From Apostichopus japonicus (Eukaryota > Echinodermata > Holothuroidea > Aspidochirotida > Stichopodidae): a stretch of 64,000 nt of DNA. Both the position numbers and the translations under genes were made by a program. The stretch covers positions 9,893,013-9,957,012 of the forward strand of contig NC_092577.1 in the NCBI RefSeq assembly GCF_037975245.1, in the 5' to 3' direction. The notes under the pieces were generated by a model, which worked only from the letters and a program-made list of their open reading frames with translations, made no database searches and was not told the origin of the DNA. Shown here piece after piece: positions 1-11,689 of the stretch (positions are counted from its first letter, which is position 1; each line of letters starts with the position of its first letter).

Positions 1-992
1 CTAATTCTGTCTGGATGACATTGATACTTGTTGGAATCACATTTCTGTACTGTAAAAATCCTTACCAGTGAATTACATGGTCGATGCACAGAATGGGAGA
101 CGTGCTACAAATAAAAGAGATTGGACATCTCTGAATCTTTTCTGGTTCTCACTTAATTCTTGGATTGATTTAACGCACTTGCTCTGCAATTTAGTCAGAT
201 AGTCACTTTTGGAATTTTGAGCAAATTGTATATAAAGGAATCACAAAGCCAACTGGCTTTCAGGTTATTCTTTGTATTAAGAACAATTAGTTAAGTAGTT
301 AAATGTTGCGATTTTGGTGGACTTTAATACCCCCCCCCCACCCTCCCAATCGTCAAAATATTTTGTCAGGCCTGATTGGAGACAACACCAACGGCACTCG
401 TTATTTTTCTCCTATTTAATTGGCGGTGACCAGAATGGGGGAAGGTGTATTTAGCAGACCTAGTGAATTTATATCCAAGAGAATAAATATCTTCTATCGC
501 ATCTGAAAATTTTTCATTCAAAAATATTTCAAATTGCTATACAAGTGCAGATATTGTATATAGCAGTTTTATACACATCCGGTCTGAACCCGTAAATATT
601 TAATTACAAAAAAGAGGGCAAAAATCCGTAGCCTTTTAAACGGCTACATTTTGAATCTTAAAATTATGGCCTCATGAAAGGGCTACCCTTAATGTGGCTT
701 CACTAATACTTACAGCTTAGGAATTGTGTAGTACATTGTGTAATGCTTAAACACATTGGAACCGCTCTCTCCTGAATTTAAACTGGATGTGTACATGCAC
801 TGTATTCTAATATACGCATTTGAATAAATGGTCTACCTCGAGAATCACTAACCTCCCACATCATTGGTGGTTATTACGATGGGTGTGGCATTAACTAACA
901 AAATTATGGTCATGATACAATGCAAATCGATTAAAAATGACTACAAATTGTGTATGTTAAAGTTTGAGGTCGCATATATATATAAATATATA
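1..992. other. No gene recognised
   Basis: AT-rich DNA with stops in all frames and no reading frame that resembles a protein. A poly-C run lies near 331-340 and TA-rich sequence at 976-998 leads into the inverted repeat that follows. Confidence 0.6.
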
Positions 993-1259
993 TATATCAC
1001 ATAATGTACTTAACTAAACTATCATCATACTGCTACTCGGAGTTTCACGTGTGCGGCTCGCGCACCGATCATCAGGCAATTGAACAACATAGGCAATCTC
1101 GGCTTCAGGCGTGTGTGTTTATGGTTGCCATGGCGACACACACGCCTGAAGCGGAGATAGCCTATGTTGTTCTATTGCCTGATGATCGGTGCGCGAGCCG
1201 CACACGTGAAACTCCGAGTAGCAGTATGATGATAGTTTAGTTAAGTATATTATGTGATA
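993..1259. repeat. Long near-perfect inverted repeat (foldback or MITE-like)
   Basis: Two arms of about 125 bases (993-1118 and 1136-1259) are reverse complements with about four mismatches, separated by a loop of about 17 bases that itself contains the palindrome GCCATGGC. The outer ends read ATATCACATAAT and its complement. The arms are richer in GC than the flanks. The whole unit sits in TA-rich DNA, so a TA target duplication cannot be told from background. A transcript would fold into one long, almost perfect double-stranded hairpin. The 78-residue reading frame across it is a by-product of the palindrome. Confidence 0.9.
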
Positions 1260-2432
1260 TTCTAGCTCTGCCTTGGCATAGAGCACTCTTTCTGAATATT
1301 GACCAACATTCTATGTGATATATATATATATATATATATATGCCTGTAAGTCCTGAATATTATCGTCTATAAATTTTTTACAGGCCTTAAAATAAAAAAT
1401 TGATCAAATTGATTTTCCAGTGGCTTTAATGATTCTCGGACAAATAAATCTTCACTTTTGGTGCTCGGTCATAAATACCTCATATCTTTCATTGCAACAT
1501 GTTCTTATTGAGAGCACAAAAAAAATGAATCAAGTTTGGAAAAGATGGAAAAATATGATAGGGGGGGGGAAAAAAATGTTGCCTAGTTACAGGATAAGTC
1601 TACGGTGAATTTTGTAACACACTACAGTTAATTTTAGTCTTAACGATAAGTTTTGAATATCAGACTAGTTTTTGTCTGGACATGCCTCATCTGTCTAGCT
1701 GGATGGTCCTTGTTCGGTCACTTCTCAGACCATTGTTCTGGACATCCTTTCTAAAATCCATCTAGTCAGTCTGGACGTTACAGCAGTCTGTACACTGGGC
1801 TGTCGAAAGCATGACCTACCTGCACTTCTCTGTCTGCGTGTGTGTGTGTACATACGATGTGTGTATCCTTCTGTGTGTTTAATCATGTACAGTAGTACCA
1901 ACTAAATGATGCTGTGTATAAACCCTGATAAATGTGTGTGGTGTCATGTACAGGCCATTCAGGTCCCATTTCAAGTGTGCATGACAAACCTCCTTCGTGT
2001 TATCTGCATGGCATAGATGTTACCTATTGACAAGACTTATATGAAGCCAGTTTAATAGTTATTGTAGAAATACTGCAGAAATACTGTAAATTAGAATCAA
2101 ACAGTGATTTTTAACGTGTTTGATCTTTGAGGCATGTGCTGTTGTTTTGTGTTTCCTTTCTTGCTGTGAAAATGCTCACTTTGAAAATCCATCGATTACA
2201 GTACATGAAATGAAGGAATTGGGCTAAAAAATTTGCTGCAACATTTCCAAAGTCGTCTCATGTGTGTTTATAATATTCCACTTTTAAAGATAACACAACA
2301 ACAAAAGTTGTAGTACGAGAAACAGGTAAAAAGATATGGAGGTGGGAACTGAATTTTGAAATTCTCATGGTTCATATAATTTACCAAATTCCTGGCTTTT
2401 GTAATTAATACCATTCTCATCATGGCCAGTAG

Positions 2433-2504
<72 letters not shown>

Positions 2505-3296
2505 AAACGTTTTCTTGCATTTATTAATTTTATCAAATATAGCCTCAAACTCATTGAAAATCATGGAAGTTCAGTTTTTAATCTTCAAGTTCACTCATTT
2601 AGAAATTATAAACCATGTAGCCATCTTTCACACACATGACACCAATTTAGAACAATCTTTCGTTCCATTCTTAATATCTTGCTACTCCTTAGAATTGAGG
2701 ATGGATATATACTGTATGTAGGATGGTGTGGTGGGGAGAGGGGCAGGATGGGGAGGGGGGTACAGATTGTAGATAATATTTATGACTTACATTTACTCAG
2801 CCTTGAATTGAATCCATTTGAAATGCAAGGGTTAGTATGTGACATACTGTATGCGATGGTTCTGCCTTGAACTCAACCAATCGTTCATCAATATATAGCT
2901 GGTGTAGTAATAAAGTCTCTACATCTACTCGCACACATGTGTATTACATCAATACTAGTCCTCACATATTAAAATTCTTAAATTATGAAAATTTCATCTT
3001 CTTTAGAAAGCAATTTCTTTATGTTGAGTCGACTGTGTAGCTACTGTGAAACTTTTCAAGTTAAAGTTTGTTTGCTTTTTTTCTGCTTTTCAATGTAGTT
3101 TTATGAATAAGCCTCATAAATAATGTATAGCTTATGTGTGTCAGTTATGTTACGTTTAGTGTTAAGTCACTTAAGCCAATAAAACATAATTAGAGATCTT
3201 GTTCAATCATAGCTTAAAATATTGAACTAAAGTGATAGTTGTTATGTTCCATGGACCTCCAACTGCAGCACATATGACTTGGAATTAAGTGAAATT
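1260..3296. other. No gene recognised
   Basis: Intergenic or intronic DNA with short TA tracts (1319-1341, 2431-2499) and G-rich runs near 1560 and 2730-2760. I see no exon-like reading frame on either strand. Confidence 0.6.
2431..2499. repeat. (TA)n microsatellite
   Basis: About 69 bases of nearly pure TA dinucleotide. It gives a run of alternating Ile and Tyr on the minus strand, which is not a protein. Confidence 0.95.
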
Positions 3297-3445
3297 ACTT
3301 TTTTAATTTTTTTACTTTTGATGAATATAAATCTGTTAGTTTGGTGACTAGAATGAAAATTTCTTTTAATCACTTTTTAATTTTTTTACTTTTGATTAAT
3401 ATAAATTTGTTAGTTTGGTGAATGGAATGAAACTCTCTCTTAATG
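3297..3445. repeat. Tandem dimer, period about 75 bp
   Basis: Two adjacent copies start at 3297 and 3372. Each has a T-rich block, a GAATATAAAT- or TAATATAAAT-like block, and TGTTAGTTTGGTGA. They differ at several positions. Confidence 0.8.
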
Positions 3446-4286
3446 GCAATTTGTTTTCTTAGGGTGGGGGGGGGAGGCTAAAGCTTGCTTTTTATCTCCT
3501 GAATCAGTGTATCCTGCAGGGCTGTTTTCATTTGTAAGCATCTATGGATGATATGAAGCCAGTTTTGAAATATTGAACCTTGGGCTAGGAAAAGCCCCAT
3601 GAATCAAATCAAAACTTGTGAAGAGGACAATTTGGGATGACCGATTTTTTTTACTGATCCAGAATATTCTTCTTTTGAAAATATTCAGCCTCCATATTTC
3701 GGAGGATCCAAATTCCTGCAAGCGAACTCTTTATAAAATTGTAATTGTAAATAGGAGTAGGACTGTTTTTGTACAGTGTTTTAACATACAAGTACAATGC
3801 TTTTCAATGGTGTATGGTCGTCTGTATTTTTTATATAAGTTTTTATACGTTTCTTTTCTCATTGTTGTTTCCATAGTTACTCATTTATTTTTTTTATGAT
3901 TTTAATGGTTTTATGAATTACAACTAAAAACACAAAAAATAATAATCCAAACATTTAGATCTTCCTAATTTGAGAGAATAAAAAACGAAGAATCTTCTTG
4001 CATTCTGATAGAACACTGTACAAAATTTAATTTAAAAAAAAACTCACTCGATAGAGCGTTTTACAGAATTGATGGCGAAAAACAGGCTACAAGTTTTGCA
4101 AACATGATTTGAGGTTTAGTCAGCTTTACAGATATTGCACATGTATGTTTACATAGGGATGCAATGTATGGAAACTATCAAATCATTTAAGCAGACAGTA
4201 AGCTCATTTAAACCAGTACTCAGGCTGCCATTCAACTTAAATGTACAATCAGGTTTCAGGGCGTATTGTCAACATTTGATTTTATC

Positions 4287-4570
4287 AAACCAGAGCGTAG
4301 CTGCAAGCTCCTTTAAAGTATTTAAAGTAGCATTTAGGGCCTCAATGAATTGATAGTTGCGGTTATTGAGGACTGTGCACAATATTGGCATCAAAACCAG
4401 AGTATAGCTGTAAGTACCATTAAAGTATTTAAAGTAGCATTGAGGGCCTTGATAAACTGATACCTCAGGTTAGGAGGCATAGATGCATGCAATATTTATA
4501 ATCAAACCAGAGCATAGCTGTGAGTTCCTTTAAGGTATTTAAAGTAGCACTGAGGGTCTCACTGATTAAG
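4287..4570. repeat. Three diverged tandem copies, period about 110 bp
   Basis: Each copy carries ACCAGAG(C/T)(G/A)TAGCTG, then CCTTTAA(A/G)GTATTTAAAGTAGCA, then AGGG(C/T)CTC. Copies start near 4287, 4395 and 4502. The two short forward reading frames here (4135-4353 and 4520-4747) run through this repeat and are probably not genes. Confidence 0.75.
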
Positions 4571-5030
4571 AGGCGGCGTATACATCATACTGACAGTACT
4601 AAAGAAGGACTCACTGTAAGCGCCTTTAAAACTCAATTCAGAGTTTCATATCACCATGTTAAGAGTCACACAGGGATGCATAAAATTGACAGCAATGATA
4701 AATTTAGCCTAGTATTCCACCACCCACTCTCACCATTTGCTAAATAGCATTTGACTTACATTAATCTTAGTTTGCTAGTGGAGGGGTGTTCTCTCATCAT
4801 TGAAGTCATTTGTAACCTAGCAACGGATGTAATCATTATCGAATCGTAGGTCATTTTAAGTGACATCAGCAAATTATTAACTACCTTGTCAATCTTATAA
4901 CATATGTCATGTTTCAATATTTAAAAACCTTTTTCAATATTCATCATAATTCAAGAGTCTCGTGGAGTATTATCAGACAATGGAAAATGTATAATACAGG
5001 GGATATGTCCTGTAACTATAGTGTACCTGT

Positions 5031-5409
5031 CAGGGGCGTCGGAGCCGGTACGGCAGGTCCGGCGAACCAATATTCACGGCGCAAAAAAAGAAAAAAAGAA
5101 GTAGGACTAAGAAAAAAAAATGGCAAAAAATAATCTGGGAGGTATATTTTTCAATAATTTTCAATAATGATGATGGCAAGTAGGCTGAATGTGACTACTC
5201 TGGCATGGCAGGGGTCTTGTTTTCAAGCTCGGGAAGTGCCATTTCCTGCAATCTGGGAGGCATTTTTTCAAAATTTTCTCCATTACGCTACCCTCCAACC
5301 ATGGTGCCGCGTAGCCTAGTTTGACCTACCAAACGTCCCCCCGATAATTATGATAGATGTCCACACCCTGATCCGCCGTACCAATCCCAAATAGCTTCCG
5401 ACGCCCCTG
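5031..5409. mobile_element. Non-autonomous TIR element, CAGGGGCGTCGG ends
   Basis: The left end CAGGGGCGTCGGAGC (5031) matches the reverse complement of the right end, CAGGGGCGTCGGAAGC (ending at 5409). The flanks AGTGTACCTGT (5020-5030) and AGTGTACATGT (5410-5420) form an 11-bp target duplication with one mismatch. It is 379 bp long with no coding capacity. Its interior (around 5225-5350) shares blocks, such as CTCGGGAAGTGCC followed by TTTTCAAAATTTTCT-like sequence, with the larger element at 31044-32737. The superfamily is not settled; the terminal motif and the 8-11 bp duplication fit hAT- or Mutator-like elements. Confidence 0.85.
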
Positions 5410-5911
5410 AGTGTACATGTTGTGCGTCAATGAATGTCTCGAACGACTTCACACTGTTAATTCCCTGATGTCGCACATTGAAAAAAAATTGTCTTAAAAA
5501 TTAGGATTGAAGGGAGGGATTGCTGTGTGAGTCATTGCATGTATTATGAGCATCTCCATGGTAACCCTGCCTCTCAATCAATATGTATAGTCATTTAAAT
5601 TTTCTGTGCGTTTGTTACCGACCTGTCGGTAGCGTAGAGAGTGCCTGTACCGATTACTCAGATAATGGAAAGTGGGATCAAAATTTCATCTCATTGTGAA
5701 TTTTTTACACCATCCCCATGGTGATGCGTGCAATTTTACATTTTGATGTTTGTATTTGTTTTTGTAACAATATTTGGAACATTTCAATAAACAAGCTACC
5801 GACAACGACAATTGAAGTGTTCTGTTTGTAAGGATTTTCTTCCATTCCTGTTTCCGATTAGGACAGAATGGTCATTGTCGAGTGACACGGATGTGAGAAG
5901 GTAGCTTAGGG
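5410..5911. other. No gene recognised; possible transcript end inside
   Basis: Unique-looking AT-rich DNA between the TIR element and the 25-bp minisatellite. No reading frame stands out. Confidence 0.5.
5786..5830 (+). terminator. Possible polyadenylation signal
   Basis: AATAAA at 5786-5791 is followed, about 25 to 40 bases on, by a GT-rich stretch (GTGTTCTGTTTGT), the usual layout of an animal poly(A) site. No coding exon upstream supports it, so this is a guess about a transcript end on the plus strand. Confidence 0.3.
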
Positions 5912-6850
5912 ATTGGGGGTCCTGTGTAGCTATGGTATTGGGGGTCCTGTGTAGCTATGGTATTGTGGGTCCTTTGTAGCTATGGTATCGGGGGTCCTGT
6001 GTAGCTGTGGTATTGTGGGTCCTGTGTAGCCATGGTATTTGGGGTCCTGTGTAGCTTTGGTATTTGAGGTCCTGTGTAGCTATGGTATTTGGGGTCCTGT
6101 GTAGCTATTGTATTGGGGGTCCTGTGTAGCTATGGTATTGGGGGTCCTGTGTAGCTATGGTATTGTGTGTCCTGTGTAGCTATGGTATTGGGGGTCCTGT
6201 GTAGCTGTGGTATTGTGGGTCCTGTGTAGCTGTGGTATTGTGGGTCCTGTGTAGCTATGGTATTGGGGGTCCTGTGTAGCTATGGTATTGGGGGTCCTGT
6301 GTAGCTATGGTATTGTGGGTCCTGTGTAGCTATGGTATTGGGGGTCCTGTGTAGCTATGGTATTGTGGGTCCTGTGTAGCTATGGTATTGGGGGTCCTGT
6401 GTAGCTGTGGTATTGGGGGTCCTGTGTAGCTGTGGTATTGTGGGTCCTGTGTAGCTATGGTATTGGGGGTCCTGTGTAGCTATGGTATTGGGGGTCCTGT
6501 GTAGCTATGGTATTGGGGGTCCTGTGTAGCTATGGTATTGGGGGTCCTGTGTAGCTATTGTATTGGGGGTCCTGTGTAGCTATGGTATTGGGGGTCCTGT
6601 GTAGCTATGGTATTGGGGGTCCTGTGTAGCTATGGTATTGGGGGTCCTGTGTAGCTATGGTATTGGGGGTCCTGTGTAGCTATGGTATTGGGGGTCTTGT
6701 GTAGCTATGGTATTCGGGGTCCTGTGTAGCTATGGTATTGTGGGTCCTGTGTAGCTATGGTATTGGGGGTCCTGTGTAGCTATTGTATTGGGGGTCTTGT
6801 GTAGCTATGGTTTTGGGGGTCTTGTGTAGCTATGGTATTGGGAGTCCTGT
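5912..6850. repeat. 25-bp minisatellite, about 37 copies
   Basis: The unit is about 25 bp with core GGGGGTCCTGTGTAGCTATG followed by GTATT. Copies differ mainly at a few sites: GGGGG or TGTGGG before TCC, TATGG or TGTGG or TATTG after AGC. The array ends abruptly at 6850. Reading it gives no long open frame. Confidence 0.95.
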
Positions 6851-9800
6851 GAAAATACACATGATGTGGCACAGTGGACCTACAGTGGGGAACATTGAAA
6901 AGCCCAGTTCATAAGAGGGTTTACAAGAAAATTGTCTACAGGAAAAGTTGATTGGTGCACTGTGCTACTACCGTAGAAAATAGCTCATTCCATTTCTGAG
7001 ATGTACGGTATGAAAGAATACCCCTGCTTCCCTGTCCCCACACAGCAACAGCACTATTACTATGTAGAAGCACCAACTTGGGGGATAGTGCACAGACCTT
7101 ATTGGTATTCTGTGTAAAAGTCCCAATATTGAATCCACAAAAAGTAATATATTGGATACCCTGTACAAACATTTGCATGTCACTGAAAGTAACGGTTGAA
7201 TTTCTTATCATAAGCAGACTAGTTCTACGAAACACAGACCAAAATTGAACTGTCAATGATGTCATAAATGGAATCAAGACACTTTAACTATTTTCCCGGT
7301 AGCGTGCAGAAAAGAATAAAAAATTAAAGCAAACCAACCAACCAACGACCTGCTGTTGATTTCAAACCTTTGATTCCCAGGAAGCAATAAGTGTGTGTAC
7401 TTGATCTGTATTCACAAAAATATAATGTCAATCAAGGGACGAAATAGTTTTAGAGAATTGATTAGCAATAATTGCTCGACAATTCTTGGAAATAGCAATT
7501 AGCATTAGCAGGTACTGCATCTTTTGCTAATCAAAAGTAATATTGATTAGCAACTGGCAATTCTTGGGTAGCAAATTGCTATGCGAACCCAGTTATTTCC
7601 TTGTCAATACAGTACAGTTGATAATTAATGGGGATAATAGGCCTACCTGACAGCATCATTAGTGCCGATAAATTCTAAGCAGCTAGCTCGTTTTTTTGTG
7701 ATGATCTTTGTAAAATAGATTGATTTTTTTTCCTTTTTCTTGAGACAACTCACGAGCCGCAAAAAAATCACTGACTGGCCGCATGTGGCCTGCGGGCCGT
7801 AGGTTGCCCACCCCAGGCTCATAGATATGGAAGAGGAAAGCATGCCATATAGACCTACATACACAAGCCTTCAATTCTCAGTCATTACTTGGACGGTTAA
7901 GTAATTTTGATAAGTAATGACTGCCCAGATTTGATGTATAGAAAGGAAACATTTAAAGAAGATCTATGCCTCACATTGTAACGAAATCATTACGTAAATG
8001 GATAATTGAGGTTAATTGCATGAGAGTCAATTTGTCCCTTTTTTTATTTTTTATTAATTAATTAATTTATAACTACAGTAGCAGAACATTGGAGAAAAGT
8101 TATCAACCACAAAGACATTCTCAGAATAATTTAATCTCTTGAGATACAAGTGAGTGGAAACAATTTGTGAATTGATCGGAGGTTATAAAAAAAATTTTTT
8201 TACTTCATGTCAGCAATTTGTCAGACGTATTATGTAGGGACAAGTGACCCCTTTTCTTTTAAAAAAAAAAGAAGGGATTTGGATGCCACATGGCGGGCGC
8301 CATCTCATGATTTTCAACCCTCTCTCGTCACAGGACCGGTCAAGGTCTAAATCCAGGGGATTGCAATCATGAAAACAAACAGGTAATTTATTATTATTCC
8401 TCCTCCTTTCTGTGAAAACATTTTGTCCAAGCATGCACCTGAAAATAACCATTTTGGTGTATGTAACCTGGTGATGGGCTTTTATACATTGGCGTTCAAG
8501 AGGGGCAAGTGAATGAATGGTCCCATGTCTCTCACTTGTGTGTGTGTTAATCATACTGAGTAAACAAACTTGTGCCAAATTTTTCCCAAAATTTTGAGTA
8601 TCAAAAGTGACATAATTCCTTCAAGACAAAGGAGAACATTTTTTTCTTGTTTGCTTCGGAAAAAAAGATTTTCCAAAATTTGACAATGGCACCATCGTCC
8701 AATCCCACTACTCTTTGTCTGTGTCCAGTTTACATTACCTTCCTCCCCCCACCTGCCCACCCCCCCCCCCTCCAAGCTTTCTTGTACGCCTCTGGTTCTA
8801 TGTGCACCATATATTAACCACAACAAAATGATAAAGTGCCTAAATTTCTTTTTGCCTGTCACTCATGCTATTAACACATGTTAAGAACAATATCTTAGAG
8901 ACAACTTAGATAGATGCCTATGACTCATGTCTGCAATTAGTACTCTATCAGTATCAAAAGTCAGATCTTGTAAGAATGTCTTCAAGCGAACAGCAGCGAA
9001 CATCAGATGTAGTGAGATCCTTTGAGATATGTCTGTCGTTCACCGTACGACCATGCATTCCATTCCAAGTAATTGGTGGGAACATTAAGCATCATACAGT
9101 TTAGAATTGCTCTTGATTGTACTTAACATACTTGAAGGAACCTGCATGCAAAGAATTTAGCAAAATGCAGGGTAATAAGGATTGTCAAGTCTTTAAGTGG
9201 TGATTGGTTTTGCCCCTAAATAATAGTCGCTCTTTCTTCTCAATCTTAACGAGCATTTTACTTCCATCCATCGTATCATTTTTGCTCCTACGAAAAAACA
9301 GCTTATTTTCATACGTTACAAAATTCTGAAATGTTTCATAATGCAATTTGGGCATCCAGGAAAACTACTTCCAGAAACTCTCTAGCAAGTTTCAGCATGC
9401 TAAAGTTGGGCACATTACTAAGGAACCGTGACAGCTTGAGCAGAAAAAGCTTCAGTCCTAACGATGGAATAAACAAAGCATTCATTAATTATTAAGAGGC
9501 TTGCAAAAGCAGCTAGCTTGCATTTCATCGCTAATTTACATTCATTTTTTTACCGCAAAAAATTTGAGCAAAAGTGCAACTGAATTACCTCACAAGAAAA
9601 ATTATCGCAGCTTTTCTGTGTCATGCAAAGATTGCCAATTGGGTTAATGAATTACGATTCCATTCAGTTTTGGATAATATTTGTCACCAGGATACTTCTA
9701 TGATTTGTATTAGAAATTAATCACAACCTACTGTACTTTGCCCATTGGAACGAACGAAAAGACCAAATTACAAACACGTTTTACTTGATACTTTGGACGG

Positions 9801-11689
9801 AAATTGGGATTTCAATACTTCTTGAAGATGGGAGGATTGTATTATAAGAAAAAGTTGTAAAAAGCTTTGCTATTCTTGTTGATGAATTATTCATGATTCG
9901 TTGAGTATAATACAAGCGTATCAAGTTTCGACATACCCTTCATATTGTTAGATCAGTAAATCCACTTTGGTACCATAAAAAGGGTTTTGAAAACAAGTTA
10001 CGTACTTCAACAGAACTCAAATAGCAGGCCGGAATGGGGTGTGACAAAATGGGCATTGCTGATGATAAGGGCAGGGACTTGTTATAAAGCTGGCGTGGAA
10101 AAATGCAGCTGGTTTTATAGCTTTGCTTTGTGGGGGGGGAGTAGGGATTGGGGGTAGGTATATGGACATATGGGGGTAGGTATATGGACATGGGGGGGGG
10201 GTTATAGTCACCAATTTTGTAGGACACTGTGGCCTATAGTACCATAGGAATTTTCTTTGCCATGGAAGGTTTCAGTAATGAGTTCGGTAATTGGTACAGA
10301 GTTAATTGATAAACCTGAGAATTGGTGACCTAAAAAATCATATGAAAAATATGCCTAAACGTAGGATTCAACATGTTTGTGTAAATATATTGAATACTGA
10401 GACTTGCTGTTGCTTGCAAGTCCCTCCCCCCCCCCTCCATTTTTTTTGTTGCCGATTCTCTACCTCCCTTTATGCCCCCTCCTTTCCCCCTCCCCCAACA
10501 GTCAACGTTTCCTGAAATTATTGCTGTTGTTTCAAAGCCTGCTTCTCCTGGGTTTATGTTGCATGCCATAGTCTAATAATCATATTGAATGCACGTATCA
10601 AAAATAAAATCAAAATTGTTGCGGCTTTTTCTTTTACTTGTATCATTTGCATCTTATTTTCGTATCCTTCTTGTAAAATATATGTTTGGTAATTTCTATA
10701 TATAGTGTTGGTCCTCCAAACACTTCTATTTACTCGCTCTCGCACTCTCTCATATTGGCATATTGTGTTGTCATGGTAACCAAGGACTGTCTGTCAAATC
10801 ATATTCTAACATTTAACACTGACCAATTTTTTTCGCCCCTCTTCATATCGGTACGTTGAAAATAAATTATGGCTAATGATTTCATTTCACTTCTCCAATT
10901 CTGCAAGTTAAAAAAGTACAATGTATGATTGAGCCTGATGCTACATTTGGCTTTGAGTGAGTATGGCTAGAAAGGTAATAAATGATTTACCGATTTTGAT
11001 ATTTGCACTATGAATTATTAATAATTTTTGAAGAACGTAAAGGGGAAAGAGAATGGTATGGAGGGCCGGACGAGAAAGTGTTTCTTTTTGCAAGTGATAT
11101 CTTTGGCTGTACCACACGGTTTTGTTCCATTACTTAGCATATTTCATATTTCAGCATATTTCATAATGGTCAGGTAAATATCATTAACCGATTTGTATGA
11201 ATACTTGGTTAATACTGATATATGAAGTTGTGTGTAGATGAGTTTATATATTAGTAAGTGTACACTTACAGTTAACAACATGAAAGGTGTAGTATAGGTT
11301 GTTGGCTGACATTGAAATCGCTTCAGTGTTGTTTTACGAACCATACACTCAGAGGTGAAGGACAGTTACAGTACAGTACTAATATGGAGGGGACTACTGT
11401 GGACTTACTTAGGTACAGATGTTCTTAAGTACCTCTCTTTGATGCTACACTTATTATTAATTTTATTCTCTTCATCAACTTACCTTTTTTTTAAAGCCAT
11501 CAGTCACACAAAATTTCAAAAATTGTAATATTTGGTGTCATTTAATAAGTGCGGCGAATAGCAGTAGAACTGACACAGAATATCAAAGGGTTGAAGTCAT
11601 ACAGCATCCTTCTGCAGTCGGAAATGTGGCTGTTTTATGCATATGCCTACATTTCCAACTATGTCCTACCTTTTGCCATTCTTGTCAAT
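6851..11689. other. No gene recognised
   Basis: About 4.8 kb with stops in all frames. It has poly-C or poly-G runs (8760-8770, 10131-10138, 10194-10201, 10428-10435), a TTAATTAATTAA tract near 8052-8064 and a transposon end at 7748-7824. The minus-strand reading frames at 6936-7277 and 8210-8862 look random in composition and have no family resemblance. Confidence 0.55.
7748..7824 (-). mobile_element. Probable hAT-type transposon terminal fragment
   Basis: Read on the minus strand from 7824 the sequence runs CCTGGGGTGGGCAACCTACG, then GCCCGCAGGCCACATGCGGCC. This resembles the CAG-GGGTGGGCAA-C-TACGGCCCGCGGGCC ends known from several animal hAT families. No matching second terminus was found nearby, so it is called a solo or truncated end. 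Confidence 0.5.

Noticed and set aside
5912-6850. CRISPR-like array of direct repeats
   Set aside because: The repeats are head-to-tail without unique spacers and the genome is eukaryotic.
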